Shown here in pieces: positions 24,216-36,060 of a stretch of DNA of 64,000 nucleotides (positions are counted from its first letter, which is position 1; each line of letters opens with the position of its first letter). The stretch spans positions 10,504,850 to 10,568,849 of the forward strand of contig CM064658.1 of the NCBI GenBank assembly GCA_032717465.1. Direction: 5' to 3'. Source of the DNA: Coenobita brevimanus (taxonomy: Eukaryota > Arthropoda > Malacostraca > Decapoda > Coenobitidae). The notes below the pieces were generated by a model. It saw nothing but the letters and a program-made list of their open reading frames with translations. It was not told where the DNA came from and made no database searches. The translations under genes were made by a program, and so were the position numbers.

Positions 24216-24544
24216 ATCATTGTTTTCTTATTTACATGGTTTGTAGATTATTCATATTATTAAGGCTTGACTTAATTTAATTTAAATACATGTTTCATGT
24301 CTTTATGCAAGGGTCAGCTAAGTAAACGAATTAATAAAGGAAGATTTCCACTATAAGACTGATCGTGGCTTAAATGCAGTTTGATTTTTTTTCACTATTA
24401 CTGTGTGTAATGGCTTAATTCCAGCAATATTATTAATATACATGTCACAGCGTTATGAATTTGGTATATAAAAATAATATTTGACAACCGAATGTATTTA
24501 ATTAAAAACATGGTTGAAAACTGAAAAAAAAAAGTATGTAAACG
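24216..24544. other. No recognised feature
   Basis: AT-rich, no gene seen. Confidence 0.5.
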
Positions 24545-25546
24545 TAGCGTGAAGTCCAGCCCCCCATTTCATTAATGACCTCATGAAGACGCCTGGGCAG
24601 GGATTCGACTAAGTTCTGTCACAAATCAGGTCGTCGGCAGACACTCTCCCACACTTCCTCAGCTCTCTCCTTCACTGTCTGACGGAATACTCCCCAACAT
24701 CCCAGTCCCGAGGCATCATGGCCCAAAGATGTTCAGTGGGGTTCAGATCTGATTGGTTCTGGAGCCACTCCCTCACTACGTAGCTGGTGTGGATGGGGCT
24801 CTTGTCGTGGACCAGCGTGATCGTATCAGGAGCAGGAATTGACACTGCTCACGCTGACGGAAGCAACACATCCTCCAGTATCTCCACATACTGCTGCCCG
24901 CTGAACCTGCCGTTGATCTTAACTAGTTCTCCAGGCCTGTATGCCCACATCCATACCCAGACTGACACGGATACTCAGCCATTCACCTCTCGTTGTTGGA
25001 TGTGTTGCTGCTGGTAGCGTGTGTTGGGAGGGCGCCAGCTGTGCCTCGCCCAGGCTTCCACAGAGGGAAATATTTTTTTTTTGTTTCATCAGTAAAGATG
25101 ACTGTCCTTCAAAACTCAGCATTATGTGGAAGGTGCTCCAGGGCAAAGCCAAGCCGACTTTCTTGCTGTTGTGGTGTCAGCTATTCCTTGTGAGCCGGGA
25201 CACGTCAGTGGATACAGCGTTCATTGTGGGGAAGTCTTGTTGTCATAGGATGGCAGGCCAGCCCCAGAGTTCATGAGTGCTCCACTGCCATCCTCTTTGG
25301 ATGTTCTTGTGCAGCTCTCAGGATCAGATCATCCGTTCGGGTTGAGGTTACTCTGGGTCTCTCACTCCGAGGCCTAGTGAACATAGACCCGACCTCCTTC
25401 CATCTACGGATCAATTTACTGATCATTTTGGTGGACCTCCCCAACTGTTGAGCAATGTTCACCACTGGTAATCCCGATTCCCACATCCCGACGATCCTGC
25501 CTCGCTTGGTAATCACTGGTGGTGCATTGGCTAGACTTCCTGCCAT
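24545..25546 (-). pseudogene. Tc1-like DNA transposase, broken
   Basis: From ATG at 25,544-25,546 on the minus strand: an N-terminal helix-turn-helix region (TKRGRIVGMWESGLPVVNIA, QQLGRSTKMISKLIRRWKEV) typical of Tc1/mariner proteins that bind element ends. Later segments, in other frames, give FTDETKK-like sequence near 25,090, HDKSPIHTS near 24,800 (usual D-N-x-P-x-H site, here Lys instead of Asn), LNPTEHLWA near 24,730 and an LPRRLHEVI-type C-terminus near 24,590. About 1 kb matches the usual length of roughly 340 codons. Several frameshifts and stops make it inactive. I did not find clear terminal repeats. Confidence 0.8.
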
Positions 25547-25609
25547 ATCTGTAATTGAAATGTATAATGTATAAACACCATTCAGTGTAAATAGCATGCA
25601 CTTCCGCAT

Positions 25610-26805
25610 ACAGTTATAAAGTTAATATGTAGTATTCTTTGACTGTCAGGTCTAAAATGCGTACCCTGTACTTAGAGAGGGAATGGAGAAGGCGTGGGCT
25701 TTAACGTAGCTAATGATCTGACCGTCGTGCAGGTTGTGATAAGGCAAGTCATCGTTCATGCCAGTTTTGTCATTTGACTACAAATAGTACCATTTTATGA
25801 AAAAATTTAGGATGAGGTAACCAATTTTTATGCAGATAAAAACGTTAAGTGATGTGGGATGAGAACATTACAAGAAGGGGGAGGGGAGGGAATATTGGGC
25901 CAGGGTAGAGACGGGTTAATCTAAATTATTGAAAACTCGTATTACCATTCCACACTTATTTTCCATGTTTCATCCCATCCAATCAAATAGCGTAAGAAAA
26001 GAACATGGAGGGAGATCAATAGGTGGGGGGTGGCAATAGTGGGATAAGGCTGGTTAAAGTGTACTACCCTTGAACTACGGAGTGTTATTCAACATGTATG
26101 CCAATTTTGCCAACTTCGACCCAATAGCTTCGGAGGAGTTAAGGGACACACAGACGGACTGAAGTATTTGTATCCATGTAGGCAAAAGTATATCAGCAGC
26201 GGACCATGCAGTTTTGATACAACATTGATTTGCAATGCTCCTACAGTATATACAGTATGTATTTTTTACCCCATTTTTGTGCAGGTCATAACTCCATACC
26301 CCTTTGTGCGAAAATGTATCTTCACTAGGCCGTCATTACACACTCATCTACGTAGACGAGATGATGACTTCTCTACGAAGGCCGCTTAAGCCCTGGTTAT
26401 ATCTTCTCAAGCAAAGATAGGAGTAACCCGTGCAATGAATGGGGGTGCCACATGTGGGATTTATATGCCATCAGCATCAAATCCTTGCAAAGCTACAATG
26501 TTGCAGCTAACCTGAGAATTAATGAGTGATATTACAGTTATTAAAGATTTAATAAATAACAAACTGTGCCTTAACATAGTATAAATAACAGTGTTCAATA
26601 TCGGACATAGCACATCAAAATTATACAAAATATTTAATTTTCCATTATCACCAACCATTCTATGCAAATGATTATTTACATATTTAGAATACCCAGCGTA
26701 TTGGTAAACAGTGGGAAAGACGATGTTAGTGCCTAATAAAACCAATCCCAGTAGACTTCAGAACAGCATTTCAGTAAGCAACTCCGTGTAAATGGAATGA
26801 GACAC
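25610..26805. other. No recognised gene
   Basis: AT-rich sequence. A stretch near 26,080-26,160 ending in ACACACAGACGGAC resembles a phrase common in invertebrate repeats. No gene seen. Confidence 0.45.
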
Positions 26806-26829
26806 GTAATAACCAGTGTTGTAGTCAAG

Positions 26830-26965
26830 ACCAGACACCTCGACACCAAGACCAAGACCAAGACCAGACTCTCCGAGACCAAGACCAAGACCATGACCAG
26901 ATCCTCCGAGACCAAGATCAAGACCAAGACCAGACCCTCCGAGACCAAGACCAGGACCAAGAATT
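26830..26965. repeat. GACCAAGACCAA minisatellite (hAT subterminal)
   Basis: About 135 bp of CGAGACCAAGACCAAGACC-type imperfect repeats at the left end of the hAT element, with a shorter version at 29,615-29,725 at the right end. Confidence 0.8.
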
Positions 26966-27064
26966 TATATGTCTGCTGAATGAATGAAAAGTAGCTGCAG
27001 CCTGCAGGTGCTGCACTGCTGGTCAGTTTACACAGGCGTCTCAGCCCCTCAAGTGAGTGCACTA

Positions 27065-27321
27065 TAGTCGCGGCGCACAACTCTGAGGTTCTCATTATTG
27101 TACCCTGGCAACCTACCATTCAAAAGTGCTTCCGATTTCGTATCACATTGTACACGAATCATATTATTATGCACGAATATATGATACACGAATATCATTA
27201 AACAAGAACATATTATACACGAATCACATGCGTCTCATATTATACACGATATCAGACGCACTTTTGAATGGTAGGTCTTCAGGCACGATAATAACAACCT
27301 CAGAGTTGCGCGCCGCGACTG
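27065..27321. mobile_element. MITE, 257 bp, TA-flanked
   Basis: Inverted arms of about 75 bp (YAGTCGCGGCGCRCAACTCT...) at 27,065-27,139 and 27,250-27,321, flanked by TA on both sides. The interior has repeated ACACGAAT units. Probable mariner-type non-autonomous element inside the hAT element. Confidence 0.75.
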
Positions 27322-27943
27322 TAGTACCCCAGATTATGTATCGATGCGATACTCAGCACCTTTGAAATGAATTTAAGTTGATTATCGTACTTGAGTTGAA
27401 TGAGGTTGAGGAGTTTCTGGGAAGACAATTACTAAGAATAATGAAAGAGAGAAGAAAGCAATGGGGATAATTCCCGGGGCCAAAACTCAAGAGTATGGAG
27501 GGACCAGGGCCCACACCAGGACTGTGACAATTTTGCTTCTCTTTCTGGCCAGTGTCAAACTTTTTCCAGGCACCCCAGGGCGCCCTACGTCCCTGCACGC
27601 CGATGTTACTGCTTTGAAAGAGTTAAGTTTTTAAACTTTTGAAAGTATGGTTTTGAAGTTATAATGTATGGTGTTGCACACAGTCTAAGTAATATACAAT
27701 CTTCTCATGCGCAGGTGAATGACGTCATGAGGATGACGTCAGATGGCCTTCCATAGAAAACGAAAAGTAAAGGGACAACTCAAGTGTGACAAGTATACCC
27801 TGTTCACTCAGGTCCACTGGCTAGAGCCAAGAAACGTTTGAATTAAGGCTGTTCATTGGTTTATGCAACACTGAGAGGCGTGGTAAATCTACAGCTCTTC
27901 TTATATTAACGCATATATCTGTACTCTGCTTGCAATATAAGCA

Positions 27944-28243
27944 GCCAGTTTAAATATGGAATAATTTCCAAATCTAAAGAGGTCAAAGTTAACATTAAAA
28001 GTTTACCATTATGAAAGAAAATTAAAGTTGATTAAAACGATGACTGACATTTGAAGTAAATGCAGACATGTGTTATATCACAACATACGGACGTACGTGT
28101 ACACAGTGGTTGGATAATATTCTTCAAACGTCACTCATCGTCTTATAAAACTTTATAATCTTTAAATTTCTTTGACAAAGATAAACTTTTGAATCTGATT
28201 TTGACCTCTTTAGCTTCGGAAATTATTCGACATTTAAACTGGC
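27944..28243. repeat. 300-bp imperfect palindrome (fold-back)
   Basis: GCCAGTTTAAATATGGAATA at 27,944 onward is mirrored by the complement ending at 28,243 and pairing continues inward nearly to the centre at about 28,090 (for example CGATGACTGACATTTGAAG with CGATGAGTGACGTTTGAAG). It could form a long hairpin and is probably a MITE. Confidence 0.75.
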
Positions 28244-28249
28244 ATGTTT

Positions 28250-29600
28250 TCAAATGCCGCACGTCTGAAATTCCCGCTCGAGTGAGATGAGACTGAGGGG
28301 AAACACACCCCCACCGCTGCCCCAAGCCAACTGATGCAGTGCCGCCTGCGGGACCCCGTTACATCATGCGCGGACTGCTCCAAAATTTAAACCAAGTGTG
28401 AGACGACTGTGTATTACTTAGACTGCAGTGTTGCATACTTTGTCAGTGCCATCGTACTCATGGATAGCTGTATCTTCCTCATGCGAAAGCTGTTTTTCAG
28501 AAGACTAATTTTCGCACTTCTCTCCGAGCTTTACCCGTGCCCAAACATTCCATACATAACATATTCATCTTTCGTTTCTCGTGAACAGTCGAGGGGGACT
28601 AACTATTTTTTAATATAAATACACAAGAGACCGAAGGGGTTTCGGAATACAGAGATGGGAAGCAAAAAATTTTCATAAACATACAATATATATTTTATTT
28701 CCATAAGTGCTCCAAATACTTCTTACGGTCGTACCCACTATTTGTTTAAGAACAGTTTTCACTAACTTTCCCTCTTGAAAGGGGCCCTCATTCGAGTCTG
28801 CTCACTGCCCTTCTTGCTACTGCAGATGATTTATCGGCCCCCAGGTGGCACCCCTACTTTAATGGGGCTAGAAACGCCACTGGGCCACATGGCCATGGCG
28901 CCCCACTCATAGGTGAATAAGTTGTATGAAATACGAGGGTGGTGTGAAACACTAGAAAATATTCTGATTTCTTCTAAACAGATCACAGAAGTCACTGTAG
29001 GCCTCCGTGATAGCCATTTGGAAGCTCTGAAGGATCATAACTCGAAAAGTTGGAAGCCACTAATGTCTGACTTGTTCCTCATCGCTCCAAAATCCTGGCT
29101 AAACCCCTGTAAGGGAGGAAATATATTTACAAAATTTAATGTATATGTGAACAACTGATCATCTAGGTAAAATATTTCTGCTTTCTTTGCTTCTTTGGCA
29201 TGAAAAAACAAACACAGGAAAACAGAAATTTCTGTGGTTACATTTTCCAAGTGAACTAGCTAAACCTGTGGTGTACGTGTACGAAAGATGCGGGGATTGC
29301 ATACACCATACACGCATATGAAGTACACGGAGGTGAACAGAGCTGCAAACATGTGTGCATGCAAACGGAGATTATCAGTGCGAGAATGGCCACGTCATGC
29401 ATGCTCTCTCGACTCACACGCACTCTATTGGCGCTCGCAGGGCTCAGCTCATGCATCATCACCGTAGTGCTAGCCAGGCAGTATCTATTGACAGTACAGT
29501 GCTGTATGGCGTGTCGTGAATCGAGTCAGCCCTGATTTTTCTCAGTGTATGATCATAAATTCCCACCTTCCCCACATGGCGATGCACTTTGTAATGCTGG
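28250..29600. other. hAT interior without recognised coding
   Basis: No transposase motif seen on either strand; the ORFs here are short and resemble nothing I know. Confidence 0.4.
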
Positions 29601-29916
29601 TCTCGACCTGGTCTCGAGTCAAAACTCCGAGACCAGAAGCTTCGAGACCAAGATCAAGATCAAAACAGTGTCAAGCAATACCAAAAGCAAGACCACATCA
29701 AACTAGTCTCGAGACCTACAGCACTGGTACTAACTATAAAATCTGCATGCAATAATCTTGTCACTGCCGATATGTTTACCGGTTGCATTAAAATATGTAC
29801 TTATATAACCAAAAACAACCAAAGAAATGCCGTGGTGAATACGACACGAATGCAGTGGATCTGAGTTCTAACCGGAAACTTATAGTAAAGGAACTTCAAC
29901 TACTTAGGCTTCAGGA

Positions 29917-30270
29917 TTTTTTTTTTTTTTTTTAATGTGTCCAACTCTGGGCAAAGGCTTTAGGGTCCATTTTCTTAGGGGCAGTGGCCAATCCCAAGAC
30001 CCAGTAGTCCTATACCTCTACATGTCATCTCTTCAGCATTAACACCCACCTTCCATGCTGAATACATACTAGGGCTGTCTCACACAAAACTGGTGTATTG
30101 GTATTAGTGGGAGTACTTTTATGGCATGTCGGCTGGTCGTCTGGTAGATCAAGAAAGTCTGCATTAAGAAATTCAAAACCTTAAACTGTTCCCTGCCCCA
30201 GCCGGGATTCGAACCTGGGTCCATTAAGACTGCAGGCCGTCTCTCTAACGATTCAGCCACATCCTTCCCT
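29917..30270 (-). mobile_element. tRNA-derived SINE with poly(A) tail
   Basis: On the minus strand, GGAAGGATGTGGCTGAATCG starts a tRNA-like head with A box (TGGCTGAATCGTTAGAG, 30,243-30,259) and a consensus B box (GGTTCGAATCC, 30,205-30,215). A body of about 270 bp follows and the element ends in a run of 17 A (29,917-29,933 as T). The tRNA fold is imperfect and the body is long, so it is a SINE, not a tRNA gene. Confidence 0.8.
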
Positions 30271-30387
30271 CAAGAGCGCCATTAATAAGAGCTACTAATC
30301 TTTGATGGTGTAGTAATATTGGATACATCATTCAGAGCAATATGAGCCACAGATATCTTGATGTGGAATTGTAAAATTTTGCTACGT

Positions 30388-30567
30388 AGATGAGAAAAAC
30401 AGAGTCCAGCGCGGCCATAAATGTCTTTGATTTTTTCTTCTTTTTTTGAGCAGCATTGCTACTACCGGGCCCAACAAGGCCCACCATTCGAACCAATAAC
30501 AAACACCTAACCTTATTACAAGTGAAAGGTTTTGTTAGGGCCGTGGTGGACTCTGTCTCACCTATGT
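30388..30567. repeat. Short inverted-repeat element (possible MITE)
   Basis: ACAGAGTCCAGCGCGGCC at about 30,399-30,416 is mirrored near 30,536-30,556 (complement of ACAGAGTCCACCACGGCC). The arms are about 33 bp and the whole about 180 bp. No target duplication was identified. Confidence 0.55.
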
Positions 30568-30668
30568 TCGTAAACATCAAAATTCTCTTTTAATGGAATC
30601 AACAAATGAATGTGGAGTGGTCGTTTATAAAAACATTGTTGAATTTTAAGTATGCACTAAGCAAAATC

Positions 30669-33560
30669 ACGGCCTTTCCTCTAACTTTCGCTCTGTTGAG
30701 CACCACCTCTTCTCCTCTAAACCTCATTTTTTTTTCCCTAACTGAGACTCAGCTGTCTGAGGCAACTGACTGCAAACCCCTTTCTTTATCCTCCTACTTT
30801 CTTTATACTCATTTAAAAGCCAAAGCTGGCCGTTGTGTATATGTACGCAACGACTTATTTGCTCTCGTGTTCCTGAACTCGATTCTTCTGAATTCACTGT
30901 ACTCTGGCTTCGGCTTTCCTGTCATTCTGTGCCTAAATATATCTGCGATGTTTACGTACCCTGTAATTCTACTGACCATGAAAAATTCTTTGACTGTTTA
31001 CTTCTACGATGGAATACATTCTATCCCTTTCTCCTTTCTCTGAAATCTCCTTTCTAGGAGGTTTCAATGTTCGTCATCACCTTTGGCTCTTCTCTCCTTT
31101 CACTGATCCACCTGGTGAACAAGCCTACATCATTTTTATCCTTAATGACCTAGAGCAGCTTTTACAGCACCCTACCCGTATCCCTGATCGGCTTGGAAAG
31201 AGCTCCAACATACTTGACCTCTTCCCTACAACTAATCCTTCTGCACTGTTAATCTTTCCTCTCCGTTGGACTCCTCTGATCACAACCTTATTACCTTAAC
31301 CAGTCCTATTGCTCAGGTACGGCCTGTGGACCCTACAAGGAAACGTTGACTGTGGCACTTTGGAGCTGCGGATTGGGAGGCCCTCAGGCAGTACTTCTTT
31401 GATTTTCCATGGAATGATTATTGCTTCCATGACAGTAAGCCATCTGAGTGTGCCTTGCACATTACGGAGGTTATTCTCTCGGGCATGGAAGCATACATTC
31501 CCTTCACATATCCTTTGACTAATGCAAGAAAGCCTTGGTTTAATTGCGCTTGATCTAATGCTGTCTGCAACAAGGAGAAGGCCTATAAAAGGTACCAGAG
31601 CCAACCTACTCCTGAATCACGTCTTTTTTATGTTTCTGCCCGGAATCGTGCTAAGTCTATTCTTTGCTCTGCTAATAATAATTTCATCTGTACTGAATGC
31701 TCTCAGCTCTCCAACTCGAATTCTTCCCGCTTCTTCTGGCACCTTGCCAAAAACCTTTCTAACAACTTTACTTCATCATCCTTCTCTTTCTTCTACTCGG
31801 ATGGTTCTATAGCTATTTCTTTTACTGATAAAGCAGATTTCTTTGCTCAGACTTTCTCCTCCAATTCCACCTTAGAATATTCTGGCGCTGTTCCTCAATC
31901 ACTTCCCCCCACTGATTTCATAGCTGACATTAAATTTTTTTTCAGCTGATGTATTTTCTCTCATCACAGGCCTCAGTACTAACAAGGCATATGGGCCTCA
32001 TGGAGTCCCTCCTGTTGTCCTCAAGAACTGTGCTTCTGTGCTTACACCCTGCCTATGTAAACTTTTTCGCCTTTGTCTATCAGCATGTACCTTTCCTTCT
32101 TTCTGGAAGTTTGCTCTCATTCAGCCAGTTCCAAAGAAGGGTGACCATTCCCAACCCTCTAACTATCGTCCAGTTGCTTTAACATCCTGTATCTCAAAAG
32201 TTTCGAATCAATTCTTAATAGAAAAATTTTAAGGCATCTTTTCTATCACAACCTCCATTCTGATCGTCAGTATGGGTTCCGTCAGGGACGCTCCACTGGC
32301 GATCTTCTCACCTACCTTTCAGACTCCTGGTCATCTTCCTTTCGGGACTTTGGCGAAAGCTTTGCCATTGCACTTGACATCTCAAAGGCTTTCGATCAAG
32401 TCTGGCATAAATCTTTAATTTCCAAACTGCTCTCTTACGGTTTCTATCCTTCCATCTGTGCCTTCATCTATAGCTTCCTTTCTGGTCGTTCAATAGCCGC
32501 TGTTGTAGACGGCCATCGTTCTTCTCCTAGATCTATCAACAGTGGTGTTCCTCAGGGCTCTGTCCTATCACCAACTCTCTTCTTCTTATTCATCAATGAT
32601 TTTCTAAGCTGTACATCTAACCTTATCGACTCATACACTGATGACTCCACTCTTCACCTTTCCATTTGGTTCCCACAACGTCCATCTCAGCAGTTACTTC
32701 AACAAACAAGGGATGAGGCTATGGCACACCTAATGTCTGACTTGGCTCGTATCTCTGACTGGGATAAAAGTAATCTTGTTGTTTTTAATGCATCAAAAAC
32801 TCAGTTCTTACACCTATCAACCAGACAAAATCTTGCACAAGAGTACCCACTAATGCTTAATAAGATTCAGCCTAATCCTGCATCATCCTTGAACATGCTT
32901 GGGGTTTCATTCACTTGGGACGGGTCTTGGAAAGATCATATTACATCTCTTGTAAAATCTGCTTCCAAGAGATTAGGTGTGCTAAGCCGACTCCATTCCT
33001 TCTTTACCCCTGCACAGTTGTTTACTTTATGCACAGGTTTTATCCACCCATATGTAGATTACAGCTCTCATGTGTGGGAAGGCTCCCCACATACAGCTCT
33101 TATCAACAAGGTGGAGTCAAAGGCTATTCGTCTCATTAACTCTCCTCCTCTTACTGACTCCCCTCAACCTCTGTCTCTTCACCGCACTGTTGCATCTTTA
33201 TCTATTGCTACTTCAATGGTCTCTGCTCCTCCGAACTGTCTGCTTGCATCCCTTCACCTCTACGACGGGCGCATAGCATCCATCTAGCAGCAAACTCTCA
33301 TCCCTTTTCTGTCCAACTCTCTAATGCAAGAGTTAACTGTTACTCCCAGTCCTTCATTTATGCAACAGGTCGACTCTGGAACTGTCTCCCTCTGTCTGTA
33401 ATTCCTGCTAGTTATGATCTCCAGTCTTTCAAACGCAGTGTGTCCAAACATCTCGAAATGATCGGATCTTGAATTTGGCTGTCTCTTGTATTTTGTCTTT
33501 CTCTTGGAAGGAACAGCATTGCGGGCTCGTGGCCTTTGGTTCCTTCTTCATAGCATAAAA
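30669..33560 (+). mobile_element. Jockey/CR1-like LINE, copy 2 (nearly full ORF2, degraded)
   Basis: Starts at CACGGCCTTTCCTCTAACTT, equivalent to the start of the endonuclease frame in the 52.7-kb copy, and ends with the family 3' sequence and AAAA at 33,560. It covers endonuclease and RT with many small lesions. Confidence 0.85.
30675..33470 (+). pseudogene. Jockey-like endonuclease/reverse transcriptase (broken)
   Basis: Endonuclease remains read LTETQLSEATD, then [15 protein letters not shown] (the usual Asp before FN is Gly) and SSNILDLF in several frames. RT traces include [20 protein letters not shown] near 32,140-32,200, ALDISKAF, GVPQGSVLSPTLF, a catalytic box read as YTDD (usual YADD) near 32,635, and a C-terminal open frame 32,721-33,287. 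There are at least six frameshifts or stops. Confidence 0.75.
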
Positions 33561-34712
33561 GTCACAGATACTAATAACAGTTGTCTTGATATAAAAAAAA
33601 TTACTGTAGCCTATAGGCCTAGTGCAAAATATTTTATAAGGGCATGCAAAATACAGATTACTAATTTACAAAAAAACACTTAGTAAACATAATCTGTGGG
33701 TCATCTAGGTGGAGGGGATGCGCATGCACACAAGCATTTACGAGCAGTCAGCAGGCAAGGTGATAGTTTCACAAATGCTTGACATGTCCACCTCGACACC
33801 ACAAATATAGGCAGGGAAACTGGGAAATGTCCTTTATGCATATTTGAGGTTAATGAAATTGATGGTGAAATCAATAATGATCATATTAATGATACAGATG
33901 CAATAATATCTTTTTAATTAGGTGTGCCTTGCCATTTGTGTTACTAATCACTTCTTTAAATGATAGGCCAGAATATCAACATGTGTTAAATATTTTCAGG
34001 CGTTTATTTTACAGCATCCGTTTCGAACTCAGTGCAGCCTATTATTTCCCTGTTGGCCTTAGAAAACTGATATCCCATCGCTGTTTTACACACATATAGC
34101 TTATTCACACGATAAAAGACATTGGGTGTAGTCACCCAATTTGACACACGAAGGTATCAGACGCAATCCCCCCCCCCCACCACCACCACCACGCACACAC
34201 GGGTTGAATTGTTTGAAATGTTTAAGGATGGAGGGTAGGGGAGGGACAGGAGTGTTTGATAAGGGTAATATCATATTTGTTAACATTTTAACAACATCCC
34301 ATAATTTTTTTGGAAATATAATCCAAGGCAGTCAACATAGTACTGGTGTTATAAGGCAATGAAGGATTTACTGACATTCATAATGAGGAACTTTTTATTC
34401 CTGATATGCCAAGTCAAAGATGACGATGTTTGGTTTTGCTGTAGCTATACATCATTTTCATCATCGATATCATTACCATGATCGCTAAACTTTAATTCCT
34501 TTCGAGATACTACATTGGCTTACCCAGCTTCGTTCTATAATGACAAACGTAGTTTGTAAAGTCTCGGACATTCATACAACTGAACTCTGGTGTGCTTTGC
34601 TACGCGGCCAACACACTATTCTGGAAGGGACTCCCATGCAGGACTTAGATACCATTATAACTAATTTACAGCCAGACATAGAATATTACAGCCACCCACA
34701 TACACTACAGTT
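33561..34712. other. No recognised gene
   Basis: Includes a C-run followed by CAC repeats at about 34,170-34,199. A 67-codon frame at 34,540-34,743 resembles nothing known and runs into the LTR, so I do not call it. Confidence 0.45.
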
Positions 34713-35730
34713 TGTCACGGGGTTTTTAAGAGGTATGCAATAATAAAGGATACTTATTCAATAATACTGAGAACAGGACAATGAATTGTCTTGTGAAAAT
34801 CAAGCAATGATTACTTTATGCCAGCTTACTTCGCCGATTCTCTAAGGACGAGAATTTATAAACTTTCTCAACAATACACAGCAGAGACTAATTCCTCACA
34901 ATTGCTGTCTGTTAGTACTGTTAGCCTCGGGAGAGAGTGACTTCACCCCTGACAATCAATAACTAATGCTATTAATGATAACAGATTCTTGCTGGTGCAT
35001 TAAATACTAGATGGCACAAAGGATTTTAAGCTTAATGCAAAAGGACTGGCCTAAATACCAGTTATGAATAGCAAAGCGTTTATCCAAACTTGGAGCTATA
35101 AGTGAAAAAAGCTTAACATGGAAAATAAAACATGAGTTTACATTACATTAAGCTCAAGAAAAAGAACTGTTAAATTTATTCATTACAAAGAAATGAATTT
35201 ATGTTACATTTCAAAATGAATTCAAAATAAGGAGAGCGCACTCACTCGCTCACTCAAAAGCAAGCTCTTAATCCTAGGAAAATACGAAAAGAAAATACTG
35301 ATCAGAAAAGTGGACAAAGCGGATGACTGGGCGTCATTACTGGAAGGACACTGCACATGCTAAGTCTCTCGCCAATCATGCTAGGTGGGAATACGGCGGC
35401 GGTGGGAACTGCGTCGTAGGAAGGACACTGCCACACACTACCTGCTTCCGCAGCGTACAAATCTTGACTGACTTCAATTCATGGGAAAGTGGCGAGTGTC
35501 CAGCCACATTGCTAATGGCTAGAATGAGCAAAACACGCCCATAATAAATCGCTCAGCGGAAGTGCTAATGTCTCGCACAAAGACGATCATTTATGACACA
35601 GTGAAAAATTGTTCTGCAAACACTCCCGACCGGGTGAATACGTAGCTGTTAAACTGAACGATAAACACTGGGATTCCACTAGAATTCACGGTTTCCCACC
35701 AAAGTTGATGTCACGAGCCAACTCGTGACA
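34713..35730. mobile_element. Solo LTR, 1,018 bp, with 5-bp target duplication
   Basis: Begins TGTCACG and ends CGTGACA, a 7-bp terminal inverted repeat within the TG...CA rule. Flanks are CAGTT at 34,708-34,712 and CAGTT at 35,731-35,735, a perfect 5-bp duplication as made by gypsy-type integrases. A 22-bp palindrome (TGTCACGAGCCAACTCGTGACA) lies at its right end. No internal coding remains, so a full element probably recombined to a single LTR. Orientation is not determined. Confidence 0.75.
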
Positions 35731-35735
35731 CAGTT

Positions 35736-36060
35736 ACGCCCTGAGATGAGACACTGCAAACCACGTATTACAAAGAAACTACTATTACACAACACTCCTG
35801 AAGAAGCAAAATGTTTTATAAACAGGCTATAAATATTTACAACACGAGTTATTGAAAAGTAATTTCCCTACACTTCTAATACCACTATTAGTACCACACA
35901 ATTTCAGCTACTTACTGCTGTTGTGGTTCATGCGAATGTGTCACAGGTTTCTCGTCTGGGTCCCACGTCATATATGCCCCCTGTTGTGGGTGGAGCGTTC
36001 CTCCAACAATGAATGGCCGAACTGTCTCACAGGAGTTTCACTATTACTCATTGTGAAGGA
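35736..36060. other. No recognised feature
   Basis: Unassigned sequence between the LTR duplication and tandem repeat block 2. Confidence 0.5.

Larger units (their letters stand above)
26814..29726. mobile_element. hAT-type element, about 2.9 kb, no transposase recognised
   Basis: Ends are CAGTGTTGTAG (left) and, reverse-complemented, CAGTGCTGTAG (right), a typical hAT terminus. Flanks are GTAATAAC (26,806-26,813) and GTACTAAC (29,727-29,734), an 8-bp duplication with one mismatch. Subterminal GAGACCAAGACC-type repeats occur near both ends, also usual for hAT. No DDE or BED-finger coding was found, so it is non-autonomous or decayed, and it contains two nested fold-back elements. Confidence 0.75.

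Noticed and set aside
25224..25451. Plus-strand frames overlapping the Tc1-like relic
   Set aside because: Antisense of the transposase helix-turn-helix coding; no domain on the plus strand.
30190..30270. A tRNA gene on the minus strand
   Set aside because: The B box is canonical but the acceptor and T stems pair poorly and a long body with poly(A) follows, so it is a SINE head.
34540..34743. Possible small protein of 67 codons
   Set aside because: No resemblance to any family, no flanking signals, and its end runs into the solo LTR.
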